A DNA stretch of 64,000 nt from Podospora pseudoanserina (taxonomy: Eukaryota > Ascomycota > Sordariomycetes > Sordariales > Podosporaceae): contig NC_085923.1 of the NCBI RefSeq assembly GCF_035222485.1, positions 2,852,001 through 2,916,000 of the forward strand, in the 5' to 3' direction. The notes under the pieces were generated by a model. The model searched no databases. It was not told the origin of the DNA and was given only the letters and a program-made list of their open reading frames with translations. The first letter of the stretch is position 1; each line of letters begins with the position of its first letter. Of the stretch, positions 11,728-23,466 are shown one piece after another. The position numbers were made by a program, and so were the translations under genes.

Positions 11728-12471
11728 TGAGTCTTGATGATGGTGATGATGGATGTTGAGGTTAATGATTGTGTGATGGATGTTTGGGAATGATTATATG
11801 TGTAAGGATGGATGGGATGAATGGTTATAGGTCACGGGGTCATGCTCTCGGACACTACAACTGATGGTAATATGGGAATAGGAGCGTGATACCCCCTCTT
11901 TCGTTTTTGGGATTATGTTAGGTATATAGGTCATGGTTTATGGGTAGCGATCTAGTTTGCATACATAACGAGTGGTTGTTTTGTATCCTCTGATTTGTTA
12001 TAGCTGTTCCCGGAGCAGGTAATCGGGATGCTCCTCTCCCAAGCTTCCATGCAATCCTGTTTGCAGTGACTGATGAAGACCTAGTCAAATCGCCGACCAT
12101 ACCACTTTTAAGATTCCGCCAACGACTTCACACACGCCTGCTGAAACACACGAAAAGGAAAACACTTTCTCTTCTTTTTTTTATCTACCGCAAAGCACCT
12201 AACCTCTCCAAATGCCCGCAATGCGCCCCAGACCTTAAAATACCACAGAATTTGCATTTACATGATTTCAAAGACAGCAGAAAGCAGCCTCCTCGTGGTG
12301 ATGTGTGTTCTATGCCAAGAAGCCAGAGGGACTATCCAACCTTGCAGTGAAGCAAAAGTAAGAGAGAAAGGCGAGACAAAAGCCATATCGGAAACACAAG
12401 CGTAGCAATATACCACACCCTGGGGGAGCCGTCTCTCCAACTTTGTACAACACTCTTGTCTCCCCGCAAAC
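11728..12471. other. Convergent intergenic region between KHA1 and RIB3
   Basis: Two genes end towards each other here. No open frame has coding character. It holds the two 3' flanks; AT-rich stretches near 11750-11960 and 12170-12260 may include polyadenylation signals. Confidence 0.55.
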
Positions 12472-13260
12472 TTATTGCGTCCCATTCACCCCCTCCTTCA
12501 CCAACTTCCCCTCCGTCTTCTCAAGATACTCAACCATATCCGCAATCGTCGCCACCCTCAACCCCCACCTCCTCGCAAAATCCACGCACGCCTGCCCCCT
12601 CATCATCCCCGGCTCCTCCCTCACCGCCCGTCCCTCAACCTCAATCCCATCCTCCACCAACTCGCTAATCACTCCCGCAGGCTTCTTCCCTGCCAACCTA
12701 CACAAGTCGATAGCAGCCTCGGTATGCCCCCGTCGATCCCTCACACCCCCCTCCCTCGCCCTAAGCGGAAAAACATGTCCCGGCCTCCTGAACGTCTCGG
12801 GGGTGGAGGCAGGATCAGCAAGCTGCCTGCACACCAGCGCGCGGTCGTGGGCCGAGATGCCCGTCGTGACGGACGGGTCGGCCGAGTCGACCGAGATGGT
12901 GTAGGCGGTCGTGCGGAGGTCCTGGTTGTGGGTGACCATCTGGGGGAGGTCGAGGGACGAGCAGCGGTCGGGGAGGATGGGGGCGCAGATGAGCCCGCTG
13001 GAGTGCCGGATCATGAAGGCCATTTGTTGGGTCGTGATTGACTCGGCGGCGATGATGAGGTCGGCTTCGTTTTCGCGGGAGGGGTCGTCGAGGATGACGA
13101 CGAATTCGCCGTTGCCTGGGGGGCGGGGGGCGGGGAGTTAGCATAGGGGGTTTGGGTAGGGGAGGGAAAGGGGGAGCATACGGAAGGCCTCGATTGTGTC
13201 GGGGATGGAGTCGAACTGTGAGGAGTCGATGTTGTCGACTGCGGTGGTGGTGGAGGGCAT
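12472..13260 (-). CDS. RIB3: 3,4-dihydroxy-2-butanone-4-phosphate synthase
   Basis: Exons 13260-13182 and 13115-12472 with a 66-nt intron encode 240 residues, normal for fungal RIB3. The enzyme converts ribulose 5-phosphate to 3,4-dihydroxy-2-butanone 4-phosphate plus formate, the four-carbon precursor for the lumazine step of riboflavin synthesis. Diagnostic motifs are NGEFVVILDDPSRENEADLI near residue 30 (the acidic metal- and substrate-binding loop), RHSSGLICAP, and GHVFPLRAREGGVRDRRGHT with the conserved GHT around residue 165. It is a monofunctional RibB type with no GTP cyclohydrolase II domain. The intron falls just before the first conserved block. No FMN riboswitch is seen upstream. 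Confidence 0.95.
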
Positions 13261-14219
13261 TGTTGGGGCTTTGTTATGTGCGCTTCCAACTGGAAGTCGC
13301 TACGGCACAAGAGTTGAAAGGGTATAAACGTTCAGATTATTTTGTTTGGTTTGCGGCGACAACGGTCAAGCAGGATGCGCGCGCGCAATGATGGTGGTGC
13401 TGGGACCGAGTTAGCTGTCTGGCTGGCGCTCGGTAGGTCGTTCGGTTGCAGTGGGGGTTCAGTCGGCTCAATTGCGACTTGTGAGGGGTCCCCGAAAAAT
13501 TATAAAGTTGGAGAGCGACTTCGGGGCGAATGCACCAAGGGTCCTATTGTATAGCGGCGGCGACTTTCATTACTCGGCTTCCTTAGGAGGAGTCTGGATT
13601 GGGACGAGACAGTGGTATATATGTATATACAGCTCGGTGATCACCTGCCAATTTATGACGGTGAACCCAGTCGCTCGGTACAAGTCACACGAGGACGTCT
13701 TTATTCGGCAGCGGGCGGCAGGGTATCCCGATTGTGGGGTTACTTTCACCACACTGACGATGCCGAAGAGTTGGTCTGTTTGACGTGATCACTATTTGCT
13801 ATGGCTTTTACAAATCTACAAATTCAAGGGAGGGATAGTGAGAGAGAATGAATATGTCACCAATTACCAACTATCCAGGTCCCTTTACATAACATTGTCC
13901 CCTACAAGATGACGGTCGCTGACAAACACCCGCCATGCCATTGACCGCATGCCCACATGGAATTTCTCATCTGGCTCCTCGCTGCGGGCGGCGGCTCGGC
14001 TTTCACAGGAACAGATTCCCCGCGGCTGATGGATGGACGGCTGCGGGGCACAAACGCCGAGCCAACGCTAGAATTGTTCTGGAACCCTGCAAGTCCTTGG
14101 CAGTAAGACCCATGTCGCTGGGAATCTGCATCTGACGTTGCGCGCGCGCAAGCCAATTCCAGCCCTTCTCTCAAAAACCTCAGCATCCTGCAAGGTGCCC
14201 GCCAGCCAACATCATCACC
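13261..14219. other. Divergent intergenic region between RIB3 and COQ3
   Basis: About 960 bp between two divergently transcribed genes, presumably holding both promoters. Several short open frames exist but show no domain or codon bias. A TATA-like alternation (tatatatgtatatac) lies near 13615-13630. Confidence 0.5.
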
Positions 14220-15113
14220 ATGCGGCCCTCCCTCCTCCGCCCAGCCACTCCCCGGGCTCTTCTCCGAAGACCGTCACAAATACCCCACCGTCTCCTCCCC
14301 CTCCTCGCCCACCCATCACAACAACCAAACCCCCCACCATGTCGCCCCCACAGCACAACCACCACCTCCAGCGTCAACGAAACCGAAATCTCCCACTTCT
14401 CCTCCCTAGCCTCCTCCTGGTGGGACCCCCACGGCCCCTCCCGCCCCCTCCACCTCATGAACCCCCACCGCCACGACTTCATCCGCTCCTGCCTCTCCTC
14501 CTCCCCAACCTCCCCCCCTTACTCCTCCCTAACCTACCTCGACATCGGCTGCGGAGGAGGCATCTTCGCCGAATCCGCCGCCCGCCTCCCCGCCACCCTC
14601 TCCATAACCGGGATCGACGCCTCCCCCGTCATAATCTCCGTCGCCAAATCCCACGCCAGACGAGACCCCTCCCTCGCCCAAAAGCTAAGCTACCTCAACT
14701 CCCCAATTGAGTCCCTCGTCCTCCCCCCAGTCGACATCGTCACTTGCTTTGAAGTAATCGAGCACGTCGATTACCCCTCTCAGTTTTTGGGGGAACTGAT
14801 AAAGTTTGTCAGGCCGGGCGGGTGGGTCGTCATGAGCACCATTGCGAGGACGTGGACGAGCTGGGTGACTACCAATCTTGTGGCGGAGGATATCTTGAAG
14901 ATGGTGCCAAAGGGGACGCACGACTGGGACAAATACCTTCATGAGTATGAGCTGCGGGAGTGGTTTAGCAAGGAAAACTCACGGGAAGGGAAAAAGGTTT
15001 GGGGAGACGCGAGGGTGATGGGGGTGGTGTTTGTGCCGGGGTGTGGGTGGAAGGAGGTCAAGGGGAGTGAGAAGCTTGGGAATTATTTCTTTGGTGTGCA
15101 GAGGTTGGTTTAG
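14220..15113 (+). CDS. COQ3: Ubiquinone biosynthesis O-methyltransferase, mitochondrial
   Basis: Single exon, 297 residues. The first 50 residues are rich in Arg, Pro, Ser and Thr with almost no acids, as in a mitochondrial targeting sequence. The rest is a class I SAM-dependent methyltransferase: SSWWDPHGPSRPLHLMNPHR near residues 65-84 is the COQ3/UbiG signature, LDIGCGGG (107-114) is the SAM-binding motif I, GIDAS (131-135) follows, and CFEVIEHV marks the later motif. The enzyme performs both O-methylation steps on the quinone ring in the matrix-side CoQ synthome. The start is the only in-frame ATG that includes the targeting sequence. Confidence 0.95.
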   Translation: MRPSLLRPATPRALLRRPSQIPHRLLPLLAHPSQQPNPPPCRPHSTTTTSSVNETEISHFSSLASSWWDPHGPSRPLHLMNPHRHDFIRSCLSSSPTSPPYSSLTYLDIGCGGGIFAESAARLPATLSITGIDASPVIISVAKSHARRDPSLAQKLSYLNSPIESLVLPPVDIVTCFEVIEHVDYPSQFLGELIKFVRPGGWVVMSTIARTWTSWVTTNLVAEDILKMVPKGTHDWDKYLHEYELREWFSKENSREGKKVWGDARVMGVVFVPGCGWKEVKGSEKLGNYFFGVQRLV

Positions 15114-15413
15114 GCCAGGGGGGGTTACCTCAGAATTGAGAGAGGGAAGTTGTGTATGATTATGATCTGGGCGGGACGGGGGTGGATAAAAAGCAAGAAA
15201 TGCCGCATCACTATTGTAGGGGGAAATAAAATGTTGAAAGCAGAGGCGCAAAATCAGATGATAGCACATGGTTGCGGGTTTCTGTTCTCCGCAGAGATGT
15301 CATTCTTAGACAGAAGAAAAAAGCAAATGATCATGTACCCTATCCAACACTGAACCCATTTTAAGTGACCCTCTAGTGTTATGAACAACCAGAACAGCAA
15401 CATCACCACCACC
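15114..15413. other. Convergent gap between COQ3 and UTP14
   Basis: Three hundred bases between two gene 3' ends. Nothing beyond likely 3' UTR sequence is seen. Confidence 0.5.
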
Positions 15414-17512
15414 CTAAACGATAGGCTTCGACATGGGAGCAATAAGACCCTGCTTGACGATAACCCTCGGCTTGGTAGCGCTCTGGAACGTCTCCTTGGT
15501 CTGCCATTCCGGCCCAACAGGCAGACGCAACGAGCGCTCGTATTGCTGTTGAGACTCGAATGGGAATGGTAGCGAGGTAGCGAGGTAGGCATCGTTCTAT
15601 CATGTCTGTTAGCATCGTCGTCCCTTGAAATGTTGAAAACCGAGCCAGCAAACATACCTTCTTCACCCTCCTCTCGCTGATAATAGCATCCTTCAGCTTG
15701 TAATCCTTTCTGCTCGTCTTCTTGACACCCTCCACCTTGGTCACGAACCGCCCCTTGTGCCGCCTCTGTTCGCGAGCACTGACACCCTCGCCCACCCAGC
15801 TGCCCCAGCCAGGAAGGGTGTTGTCGATTTCCTTGTCGTCGTCTTCGTCCATGATCTCGGCCTTTTCCCTGCGGAAGTCACCTACGACGTCCTCGCCGGC
15901 GAAGGCGCGCTTGATAAGCTCTTGATCGCGGATGGCCATGGGAAGGTGGATGGCGTCAGAGCCGTCAGTGTCATTGCCATCATCCGCCTCGGCAGTCTTG
16001 GACTTTGGCTTGGATGACTTGGTAGCAAGCGCAACGGAGTTGGACAGATCGAGCTCCGGTGCCGGGGCCTTGCCGGCCGCTTTCTTGCTCTTGCGACCCT
16101 CTTGCGGCACGCGAGACCAGGCTCCAGGCGCGCTGGGTGCTGATACTACTGGCTCAGCTTCGACAGCCTTCTTTTGGTTCCGAGATGGTGCTTCAGTCAT
16201 TTCCACGTCGTCCTTGAAGACGACTGGTTCAGAGGACTTCGCCGCCTTCTTCTTTGACTTGGGTGAGTTGGCTGGGAGCTTAGCGTCCGCCCTGCCCATG
16301 CCATACTGGCGACGGCCAATATCCATCTCCTCGCCAGACTCCTCCGCCTCAGAGTCGAGTTCACGACGTATTTGTGCCACAAGATCATCGTTCTCTTTCC
16401 TCCGGATCTCCTCGCCTCTCTGCATAAACTTCATGCTCATCAGCCCAGACTTTGGTTCATCGTCATCGCTGTATTGAGCCGCCCGGTCGAGCTCAGACAA
16501 CAGCTTCTGCTTCTCATCCTTCTCGTCGCCAGATCCCATTGAAACATCAGAGTCATCATCGGAGTTTTTGCGGCCCTCGACACGGCGCCTAAGCTCCTCT
16601 TTTCTCCGCGCCATATCCGTAAGACCAGCGCGGAAGTCCTCGTCCCAGACAGCACGACCAGCCTTCTTGCCCAGCTTGGCCCACTTGCTCTCTCTGTGCC
16701 TGGTACCCATGCGCTCCTCCGCACGTCTCCGGTCTTGCATTTCCCGCTCGGCCTCTGAGTCAATCTCACCAGCCTCGACAAGAGCATCGTAAGCGGCCTG
16801 CTCGTCCTTGAGACCCTCCTTGCGGTGAATGCGGCGATAAGCCTTACTCTTGATTTTCTTGATGCGCTTCTGGCGGGCCATCTCGCGATCGTGCAATTCT
16901 CTCTCCCGACGCTTCTGCCGTGTGATCTCCTTTTGCTCGGCCTTTGACAGCCTCTCTGACTCATCAATGAGACCACCCTCGTTCTTCTTTTCCTTGGAAG
17001 CGCTAGGGCCGAGACCGCTTTCCTCCATGATGCTCAAAATAGCGCTCTCAAGCTCCGTCCCAGATGTCTTCTGATTTACCGGCATGAGCTCTTCGCTAGC
17101 AAGGCCCTTATCATGGGCATTCTGCGCAAGTGGAAAAATAAGGTGATCCGCTCGACGGTTCGACTTGACGGTATCAATCCAGCGATCAAGCGTCTTGTTT
17201 GTCTCGGAATAAGCCGCGCTTCGCAGATTGCGATCCTGCAATGTCTTCGCAAGAGGAACATCAAGCCTCGTCTTCTTCTCGCCCCTGTCCTCCTTGTTCA
17301 TCAACTTGATCGACTTCTTGATATGCTCGTCGTTGATCCCCGCCAACCCAAGATCGGCCAAACTGAGCTTTGCGTTCCCCGACCCCTGATTATCCTCCTC
17401 TTCTTCACTGTCCTCCCCGCCAAAAGCAGAAATCTTTCTCCTCAGCTCACTCAACCTCTCCTCATCCACCTCATCATCCTCACTACTCTCATCCCCATCC
17501 GTTGACTCGTCA

Positions 17513-17547
<35 letters not shown>

Positions 17548-18210
17548 CTCACTATCACTCCCCTTCCCCCCCTCCCCACCCTCCTCCTCACTAGAAGAAT
17601 ACTGATCCAACGCCGTCGCCAAATCAATCGCATCCGATCCCAAACTCTCCAAATCACTATCCTCCTCCTCACTCTCCTCCCCCCTTTTCTTTTTCTTATC
17701 CTTCCCCCCCTTCCCAAAACTATACCCCTCAAACCTCTCCTCATCACTCTCCCCAAACGCCTCGTCCGAATCCAGCTCCGAGTCCTCATCCTGACTCCCC
17801 ACACCCACATGCCACTCCTCACTGTCCTCACTCCCCGCGGCATCATCCGAAAACCCTTCAAACTCGTCCTTTTTGGCCTTTTTCCTTTGCGGCGGCGCTC
17901 CCTCCTCCTCCTCCTCCTCATCCTCGTCGTCAAAATCTTGGTCCTCGTCCTCCTCGTGAGCCCGCTTTTTGGAGGGCTTCTCCACCTTTTCCTCTAGATC
18001 TCGGTAACGCACGCCTTTTTGGCGGCGTTCTGGGCCGAGGGATTCCTCGGCTAGGGCGAAGGCGTCGAGGGCTTTGGATTGGGATTTGGAGCGGGATTTG
18101 GGAAACGATGATGGTTTGTTGCTGCTGCTTGGTTGAGGTCTGCTGCCCTTGTTTTTGCCGCTGCCACCTCCGGCGAGGACGGGGCGGCCGTGGGATTGGC
18201 GGCCTGGCAT
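15414..18210 (-). CDS. UTP14: U3 snoRNP / SSU processome protein Utp14
   Basis: Exons 18210-15658 and 15596-15414 with a 61-nt intron give 911 residues. The start at MPGRQSHGRPV is the usual start of this family; the frame stays open further upstream, but that part reads as leader. The protein is extremely acidic in its first 350 residues, with long Asp/Glu/Ser runs. The conserved parts include SVALATKSS-type and LPGWGSWVG segments and a basic C-terminus. The last exon supplies NDAYLATSLPFPFESQQQYE and a PMSKPIV end, typical of Utp14. It acts in the nucleolus in the small-subunit processome and activates the helicase Dhr1 during 18S maturation. It shares a 419-bp divergent promoter with the mitochondrial ribosomal gene at 18630. 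Confidence 0.95.
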
Positions 18211-18629
18211 GTTTTGTGGTCGTCGTGGTGCCGCTGTACTCTGGGGAGGCGATACTGAGGGAGGAATGGGTGTCGCGCGATCAAGAATTGCCCGTCGCGT
18301 GGGCGAGTCGTAAATTTGCTGTGACGGGTGTTGTAAAACGGTTGCGCAAACCACATCAACCAGCCGTGCTCTCTTTCTCTCCAGACACTCAAAGATTATT
18401 TTCTGCCCACCTCCCAAAATCTCGAACTTTTGGGCGGTGAGAGCTTCTACCCCACAATTTCTGCGAGGTCAGAGCGTCCCACCAAAAGTCTTGGCATTTC
18501 CTTGCCGGCCGGGGGAAGCCCACCTCAGTGCCAAAATTATTTCCCACTGACCTGCCCCACGCCGACGCCGACGCCGACGACGACGACATCACCACCTATC
18601 CAAGCAGTAAACCTCATCCAGCTGCCAAA
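18211..18629. promoter_or_regulatory. Bidirectional promoter region, UTP14 / mL41
   Basis: A 419-bp gap separates two divergent ATGs, one for a cytosolic and one for a mitochondrial ribosome-related gene. No defined factor site is claimed. A GACGCC-type hexamer repeat (gccgacgccgacgccgacgacgacgac) lies at about 18557-18590, in the mL41 leader. Confidence 0.6.
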
Positions 18630-19020
18630 ATGCAACCCACCCGCGCCCTCCTGGGCATGCGCTACCGCAAGCTCCGCCTCACAACCAAGGACGTCAACAA
18701 GGGCTTCTACAAGGGCACCGGCTCCGGCTCCATGGGCCGTCACACCTCCCGCGGCGGCTACATCATCGAGTGGAACAAGGTGCGGACCTATGTCTGTCCC
18801 GATTTGACTGGGTTCAAGGTAACTCACTCGCTCTCCTACTACTTCTTTCCTCTCCCTCCGCCAAAATCAGATGAATAAATGCTGACGAAGATCTAATTAG
18901 CTCACCCCCTTTGTCACCAACGCCGTCAAGAGAACATACGGACAGTACGACACCAAGCTCGGGCCGAGGGACCCCCAGGAGTATCTCGCGAGGTGGAAGT
19001 CGGAGAACGGTCTTGATTAA
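18630..19020 (+). CDS. MRPL27: Mitochondrial large-subunit ribosomal protein mL41
   Basis: Exons 18630-18818 and 18901-19020 with an 82-nt intron give 102 residues. The sequence RYRKLRLTTKDVNKGFYKG, then GSMGRHTSRGGYIIEWNKVR and LTPFVTNAVKRTYG, is characteristic of fungal YmL27 (mL41). It is a structural protein of the mitochondrial 54S subunit. The N-terminus is basic and can serve as an import signal. An (AAG)n run follows closely after the stop codon. Confidence 0.93.
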
Positions 19021-19349
19021 ATGGTGTGGGAGAAGAAGAAGAAGAAGAAGAAGAAAAAGAAGAAGAAGAAGATCTGGGATGGGAAGTGTTGTACATATAT
19101 GGCGTGGAATTTTTCGGACTGGCGTTCAGGGCGTTGTTTTACAACTGACTTCCAAGGAGCATCCATCCATCATGCTGCTGTATATCTATCTACTGTACAA
19201 AACAAAATCACACCAAACTTATCAAAACTATATCAAGAATTTCGAAACTATCAATTACCATTAAAACTAAACCCCCTAACCAAACAATCTTTGCTAACAC
19301 TTAATCGAAAGGGTATCCAGCAAAACAGAAACAAAAGAAAAATCCAGTC
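19021..19349. other. Convergent gap with an (AAG)n tract
   Basis: 3' flanks of mL41 and of the hydrolase gene. It contains a purine tract built mainly of AAG units at about 19032-19072. No gene is seen. Confidence 0.6.
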
Positions 19350-22300
19350 TCAGTACGATGCCCTAGGCACCTCATCAGCAGTTACAAACCGATCCAGCTC
19401 CGGCCTGCTCTGCCCAGGAGTAGCAGTATACATGCTCCCAGTCAGCACACTCGGCGTCGGCAACGGCGTAGCCTTATCCTCCCCCTCATCCTCTTCTGTC
19501 CACACCGTGCCGACCTCACTCTTGGACGCCTTCGGATCACTCACTCCCGGCTCATCCAACGTCGTCCACTCAGTCGCAACAGTAATATTCGACGCTCTTT
19601 CAGCTGCTCTCTTCGGAGTAGACATGGTGTCATCATCCGACACCCCCTGGACACTGATAGCCGGCGCCTCGAGCGGCGCAGTTCTCGCGGGTGTCAAACT
19701 GACGGAATCAGCTGTCGACAACCGGACGGAACTCTGTTCCATAGGCGAGGCAGGCGCAAGTGTGATCATGGAGGCCGTCTCCGCTTCTTTGCGCATAGAG
19801 AATGGCATGGCCACCCCGCCGAGAAAGAGCCGTTTGCCAGTCACGCCTGTGCTGTTGTCCTCCGGAGACAAAAGACCAGAATTCCCTTCGTCAGTGTCTT
19901 GAGCATCGGCCTCAGTCCCCTTTGCATCATCATCATCATCACCCCTCCTTTCCTCCTCCGGCACCATCGGCCCAGCAGGCTTCAAATCCGCCTCCTTCTT
20001 CTCCTCCCCCCCCTTCACCTCGGGCAACTTCTCATCCTCCTTCTCATCCTTCACCAGCTTCTTCCAACTCTTAATCTTGCTCCTCACCGGACTCCCCCCA
20101 ACCTTTCTGTTCTCCTTTTCCTGCTCAACCCCCTGCAACCTGATATCCTCCCACTCCCTCGCCCCCTCCCCCTCAGCCTTATTCCCCGCCTTGTACTCCC
20201 TCCCCACCGACTTCCCAAGCCCGCCCTCCGCCAACGCCATATTTCCCCTCGTCCTCTCGTCATGCTTGCTCCCCCAGCTCCCCCAAAGACTAAGCCCATA
20301 ACTCCTCCCCTTCCCCTTCTTCTTCCTCTCCACCGCACCCCCATCATCAATCTTCCTCCTCCCCGCCAGCGCCGTGGGGGGCGGCACCTCCCCCTCCCCA
20401 AACACCTCATACCCCACCTTCATGTCCTTGATCCGCTGCTTATGCACACGCGCCTTTGTCTTTGCAAATTTCACATCCCACCTCTTTTTGTGCTCGTACC
20501 ACTTCCTGACAGTGCCTACTTTGACTACCCCAACCAGATCCCGGGACATGGTGCACCCTGGCAGAGCGGAGGGTGGGTCAAGGGGGAAGATGTCCCCGTG
20601 GCGGGTGACGCGGTGGCGGATCATGTTGTTTTTGAACGGGGGCAAGGGGGAGGAGGCGGTGCCGATGGAGAGGGGGCTTGTCGGGGTAGGGGTATTCTTC
20701 TCCTGGTCAGTCGTTTTTTGCTCAGTGGTTTCGGTCTTCTTGAGGGGAAACATTAGTGGATCTGATAGGAATAGGAAGATGGGAAAGCACTTACCACCTC
20801 GGGCTTTGTCTTATCCTCCTCACCATCACTCGAAGAACTATCATTCGAAATGACGGAGATGACATCATCATCCAAAATCGCAATCTCGGTCCCTTGTGCC
20901 CTCGCCAGCGCCCAGGCCGAGAACTGGGCCACGCTGCGGTACATGTATTTTGCCGGCCTGGTGAAGCTCAGTGTAGGGCCGACGTGGCACATGTCGTCCC
21001 AGACTTGGAGATACACGTCGGTGGGCTTGTATCTTTCCACCTGGGCTCTGGCGTGGTCGTCCATCAGGGCTTCTGGTGGGAGGTACTGCGAGGGGTTGGC
21101 GCACTTGTGGGCGAGGTAGATTTGCTCGTCGCGGAGGACTTCACCGCCGCCGACCATGATGAGGAGAGGCGGTAGGCCGCCGAGAGTGGGTTGCATGATC
21201 GGGCTGACCAGAGGGTGGGCTAGGAGGTCGTTTGTGGTGTAGATCTGGTGTCATGGTTAGTGTGTTGTTTAGATATTCAAGAAGTTGAGAAATATACCTG
21301 AATCTGCTCCCTGACCGTGATCTGCTCCCCGTCAATATCAAACATCAGCTTATGCGTAGTCTCCTTGACATCCTTCTGACTAGGAACATGAGCCTCATCC
21401 GACCCGCCCTCCTTCTCGTCCATCTCTTTCTCCTCGGCGATCTCCTGCTTCTGCTGCATTGCAACCTTCTTGAGCTCGTTCAGCTCATCCTCATCCGGCG
21501 GAGGCCACGCAGGCGATGGCTTGTGGTGGAAACCGGAAGGTGGAATATAATCCATCGGACAATCACCCGCAACACTCGGAAAGGAGTGCGTCAAATCAGC
21601 CCAGGGACTGATCAGAACCGCGCCTGCTGGCAGAGGCAGCCCCCCATCTCTGAGGATAACCATCACCGACAAAATCATACCCGCGCCAGCCGAGTCGCCC
21701 GCGAGAATAATAGTGCTGGACTCCTGCTGCGTCAAAAGATAGAGATACGTCGCCAAACAGTCCTGCAGACCGCAAGGAAAAGGATACTGCGGCGCAAGTC
21801 TGTACCGCGGCGCGAGAGCCCTCGCCTTCAATTTTCGCGCATGTCGTTGAATCTGATACCGATGCTCGTCCACACTGCCAAAATAATACGCTCCCCCATG
21901 AACATAAAGCATGACGCGGTTTCCTGGGTCATTTGCCTTCAACCGCTCCTGGTAATCAGCCTTCATCTCGATCCACTCCGCCCTGAGCGCATGCTTCTCC
22001 TTGCGCCACTGCCACCATTGCTTTCCGCCTACTTGACGAAGACCTTCCGGGCCGAGTTGTTCAGCCAGCAGATCGGCCGACCTCGAGAGATCGCGCTCTG
22101 GAATATCGACCACGTCGACTTTGACCCATTGAGGGTGAGGGACCCATTGGCTGGTGAAGGCTTGGAGATCCTCGACTGTGTGACGCGAGGCATACTGAAG
22201 AAACGAGCGAATAAGATGAAGGCCCTCGTCATACGACAGGTGAGCCGTGGGCTTTTTGGCCCGTGGTTTCCGACTGAGGTACTTTTGTGAAGTCAGCTAG

Positions 22301-22401
22301 CTGTTGGTCCTTTTTATCTCCTGAACGGGATCACTTACATGCGATAAAAGAGTGGATATGACCGTTGGCGTAACCGCCAAACCCACTGTCACAGTGTTCA
22401 T
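19350..22401 (-). CDS. Alpha/beta hydrolase (HSL/AADAC type) with long disordered tail
   Basis: Four exons, 22401-22339, 22281-21298, 21244-20795 and 20738-19350, give 961 residues. The hydrolase core has the oxyanion motif YVHGGAYYFGS (HGG about 149-151), the nucleophile elbow AGDSAG (about 216-220), a candidate acid in GGGEVLRDEQ, and a candidate catalytic His in DDMCHVGPT. It belongs to the alpha/beta-hydrolase_3 (hormone-sensitive lipase / arylacetamide deacetylase) superfamily. A charged insert of about 100 residues, rich in Glu and Lys, follows SPWADLTHSFPS and splits the core. The last 460 residues are basic, then Ser/Thr/Glu-rich and probably disordered; their start is the positively charged VRKWYEHKKRWDVKFAKTKA region. 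It likely acts on a lipid or acyl ester, substrate unknown. The hydrophobic first exon (MNTVTVGLAVTPTVIS) may be a membrane anchor. The third intron acceptor is AAG; the nearer CAG would give an early stop. Confidence 0.88.
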
Positions 22402-23466
22402 GTTGCTGCTGCTTGTGTTTGCTAACTCTGCGTTACTCCTCCTTCATCCCTCGACGACTTGTGAAAAGAAAATATGTAACAGCTGAATGGTAAAAAAAAA
22501 AAAATTAAAAAAAAAAAAAAAAATTATGCAGAAGGTGAACACGGTCGGCGCGTCTAGATCTTCACAGCAGTCGATCTAATACCCGGTATTTATCTTCTGT
22601 TGCATGATGTCATATGCCACCCAACCTGCAGCACCACCCAACGGGAAAATCGTGGCAGTCACCCAGATCAACCACGAGCTTTTCAGGCGTGTAGCAACAC
22701 TCTCTCAGGGACCAATCGTGGGTAATTGGTGATTCGTAAAGCTGGCTAGATCCGCCCTGAAAAGTGAAACCGACACAATCGCAAGTTATTGTTGGCTGCC
22801 TTGTGTTTCACAAACTGGACGCCTCTGACTAGTTGGCAACGTGCCGCTTCTTGGATTTGAACCGAGGTGTCGATATGATTGGAATTCTAATAATGATGGC
22901 ACGAAGAGAGAAACTTATCATTCGAATTGTAAAACCAAACACTCCAATTTCTACTGGTTTTCCGCCTTGTCGCATCTTTAATACACCCCTGGAACAATGA
23001 GATTTGTTAGTAGGGGGCAGCCCTGAGAAGGGGTCCAATTACAGCGGCCCCACCGCTGTTTGACAGCTGCGATGCGTACCCCAGCTTTTGGGGGCGCACT
23101 GACCACCCCCACCTCGGACGACAGCTTCAGCATCCGGGCCCCGCGATGCAGAGAGGAAGGGAGCACCGCGTCACTTGAGCTCTGCCTGGTAGCAACTACC
23201 ACCCGACGACGACACAACTTCTCTGCCTCGACACTAGCTAATTCAACCCATTTAACATCCTCACCTCCATCCCCCCAACCCAATCCAACCTCCAATCCCC
23301 CACAACCACACCCAAAAATCAGTCACAATAATGGCCTCCCAATACGAAGGCAAGCTCCCCACCGTCACCACCAACCATTCCATCTACCCCCTACATATGC
23401 TAACCTCCCCGACAGTCGAACACAACATCAAAACCCCCCTCCCCCACCCGCCGCCGCCAAATAGAC
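22402..23466. other. Divergent intergenic region with poly(A) tract
   Basis: It contains an A-run interrupted once by TT at about 22489-22523 and the promoters of the hydrolase (minus) and RING (plus) genes. The segment 23220-23460 is C-rich leader of the RING gene. A possible short extra first exon for that gene could start at 23331. Confidence 0.55.

Noticed and set aside
15722-16477. Plus-strand open frames over UTP14
   Set aside because: Antisense shadows of the UTP14 coding region, Ser/Ala-rich with no domain.
20753-20800. Alternative acceptor CAG in the third intron of the hydrolase gene
   Set aside because: It would lead straight into a stop codon; the AAG acceptor after the CACTAAT branch site keeps the frame.
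22850-22885. tRNA-like B box (GGTTCAAATCC on the minus strand)
   Set aside because: The T stem pairs only 4 of 5, and no matching acceptor strand or anticodon arm is found upstream. At most a chance match.
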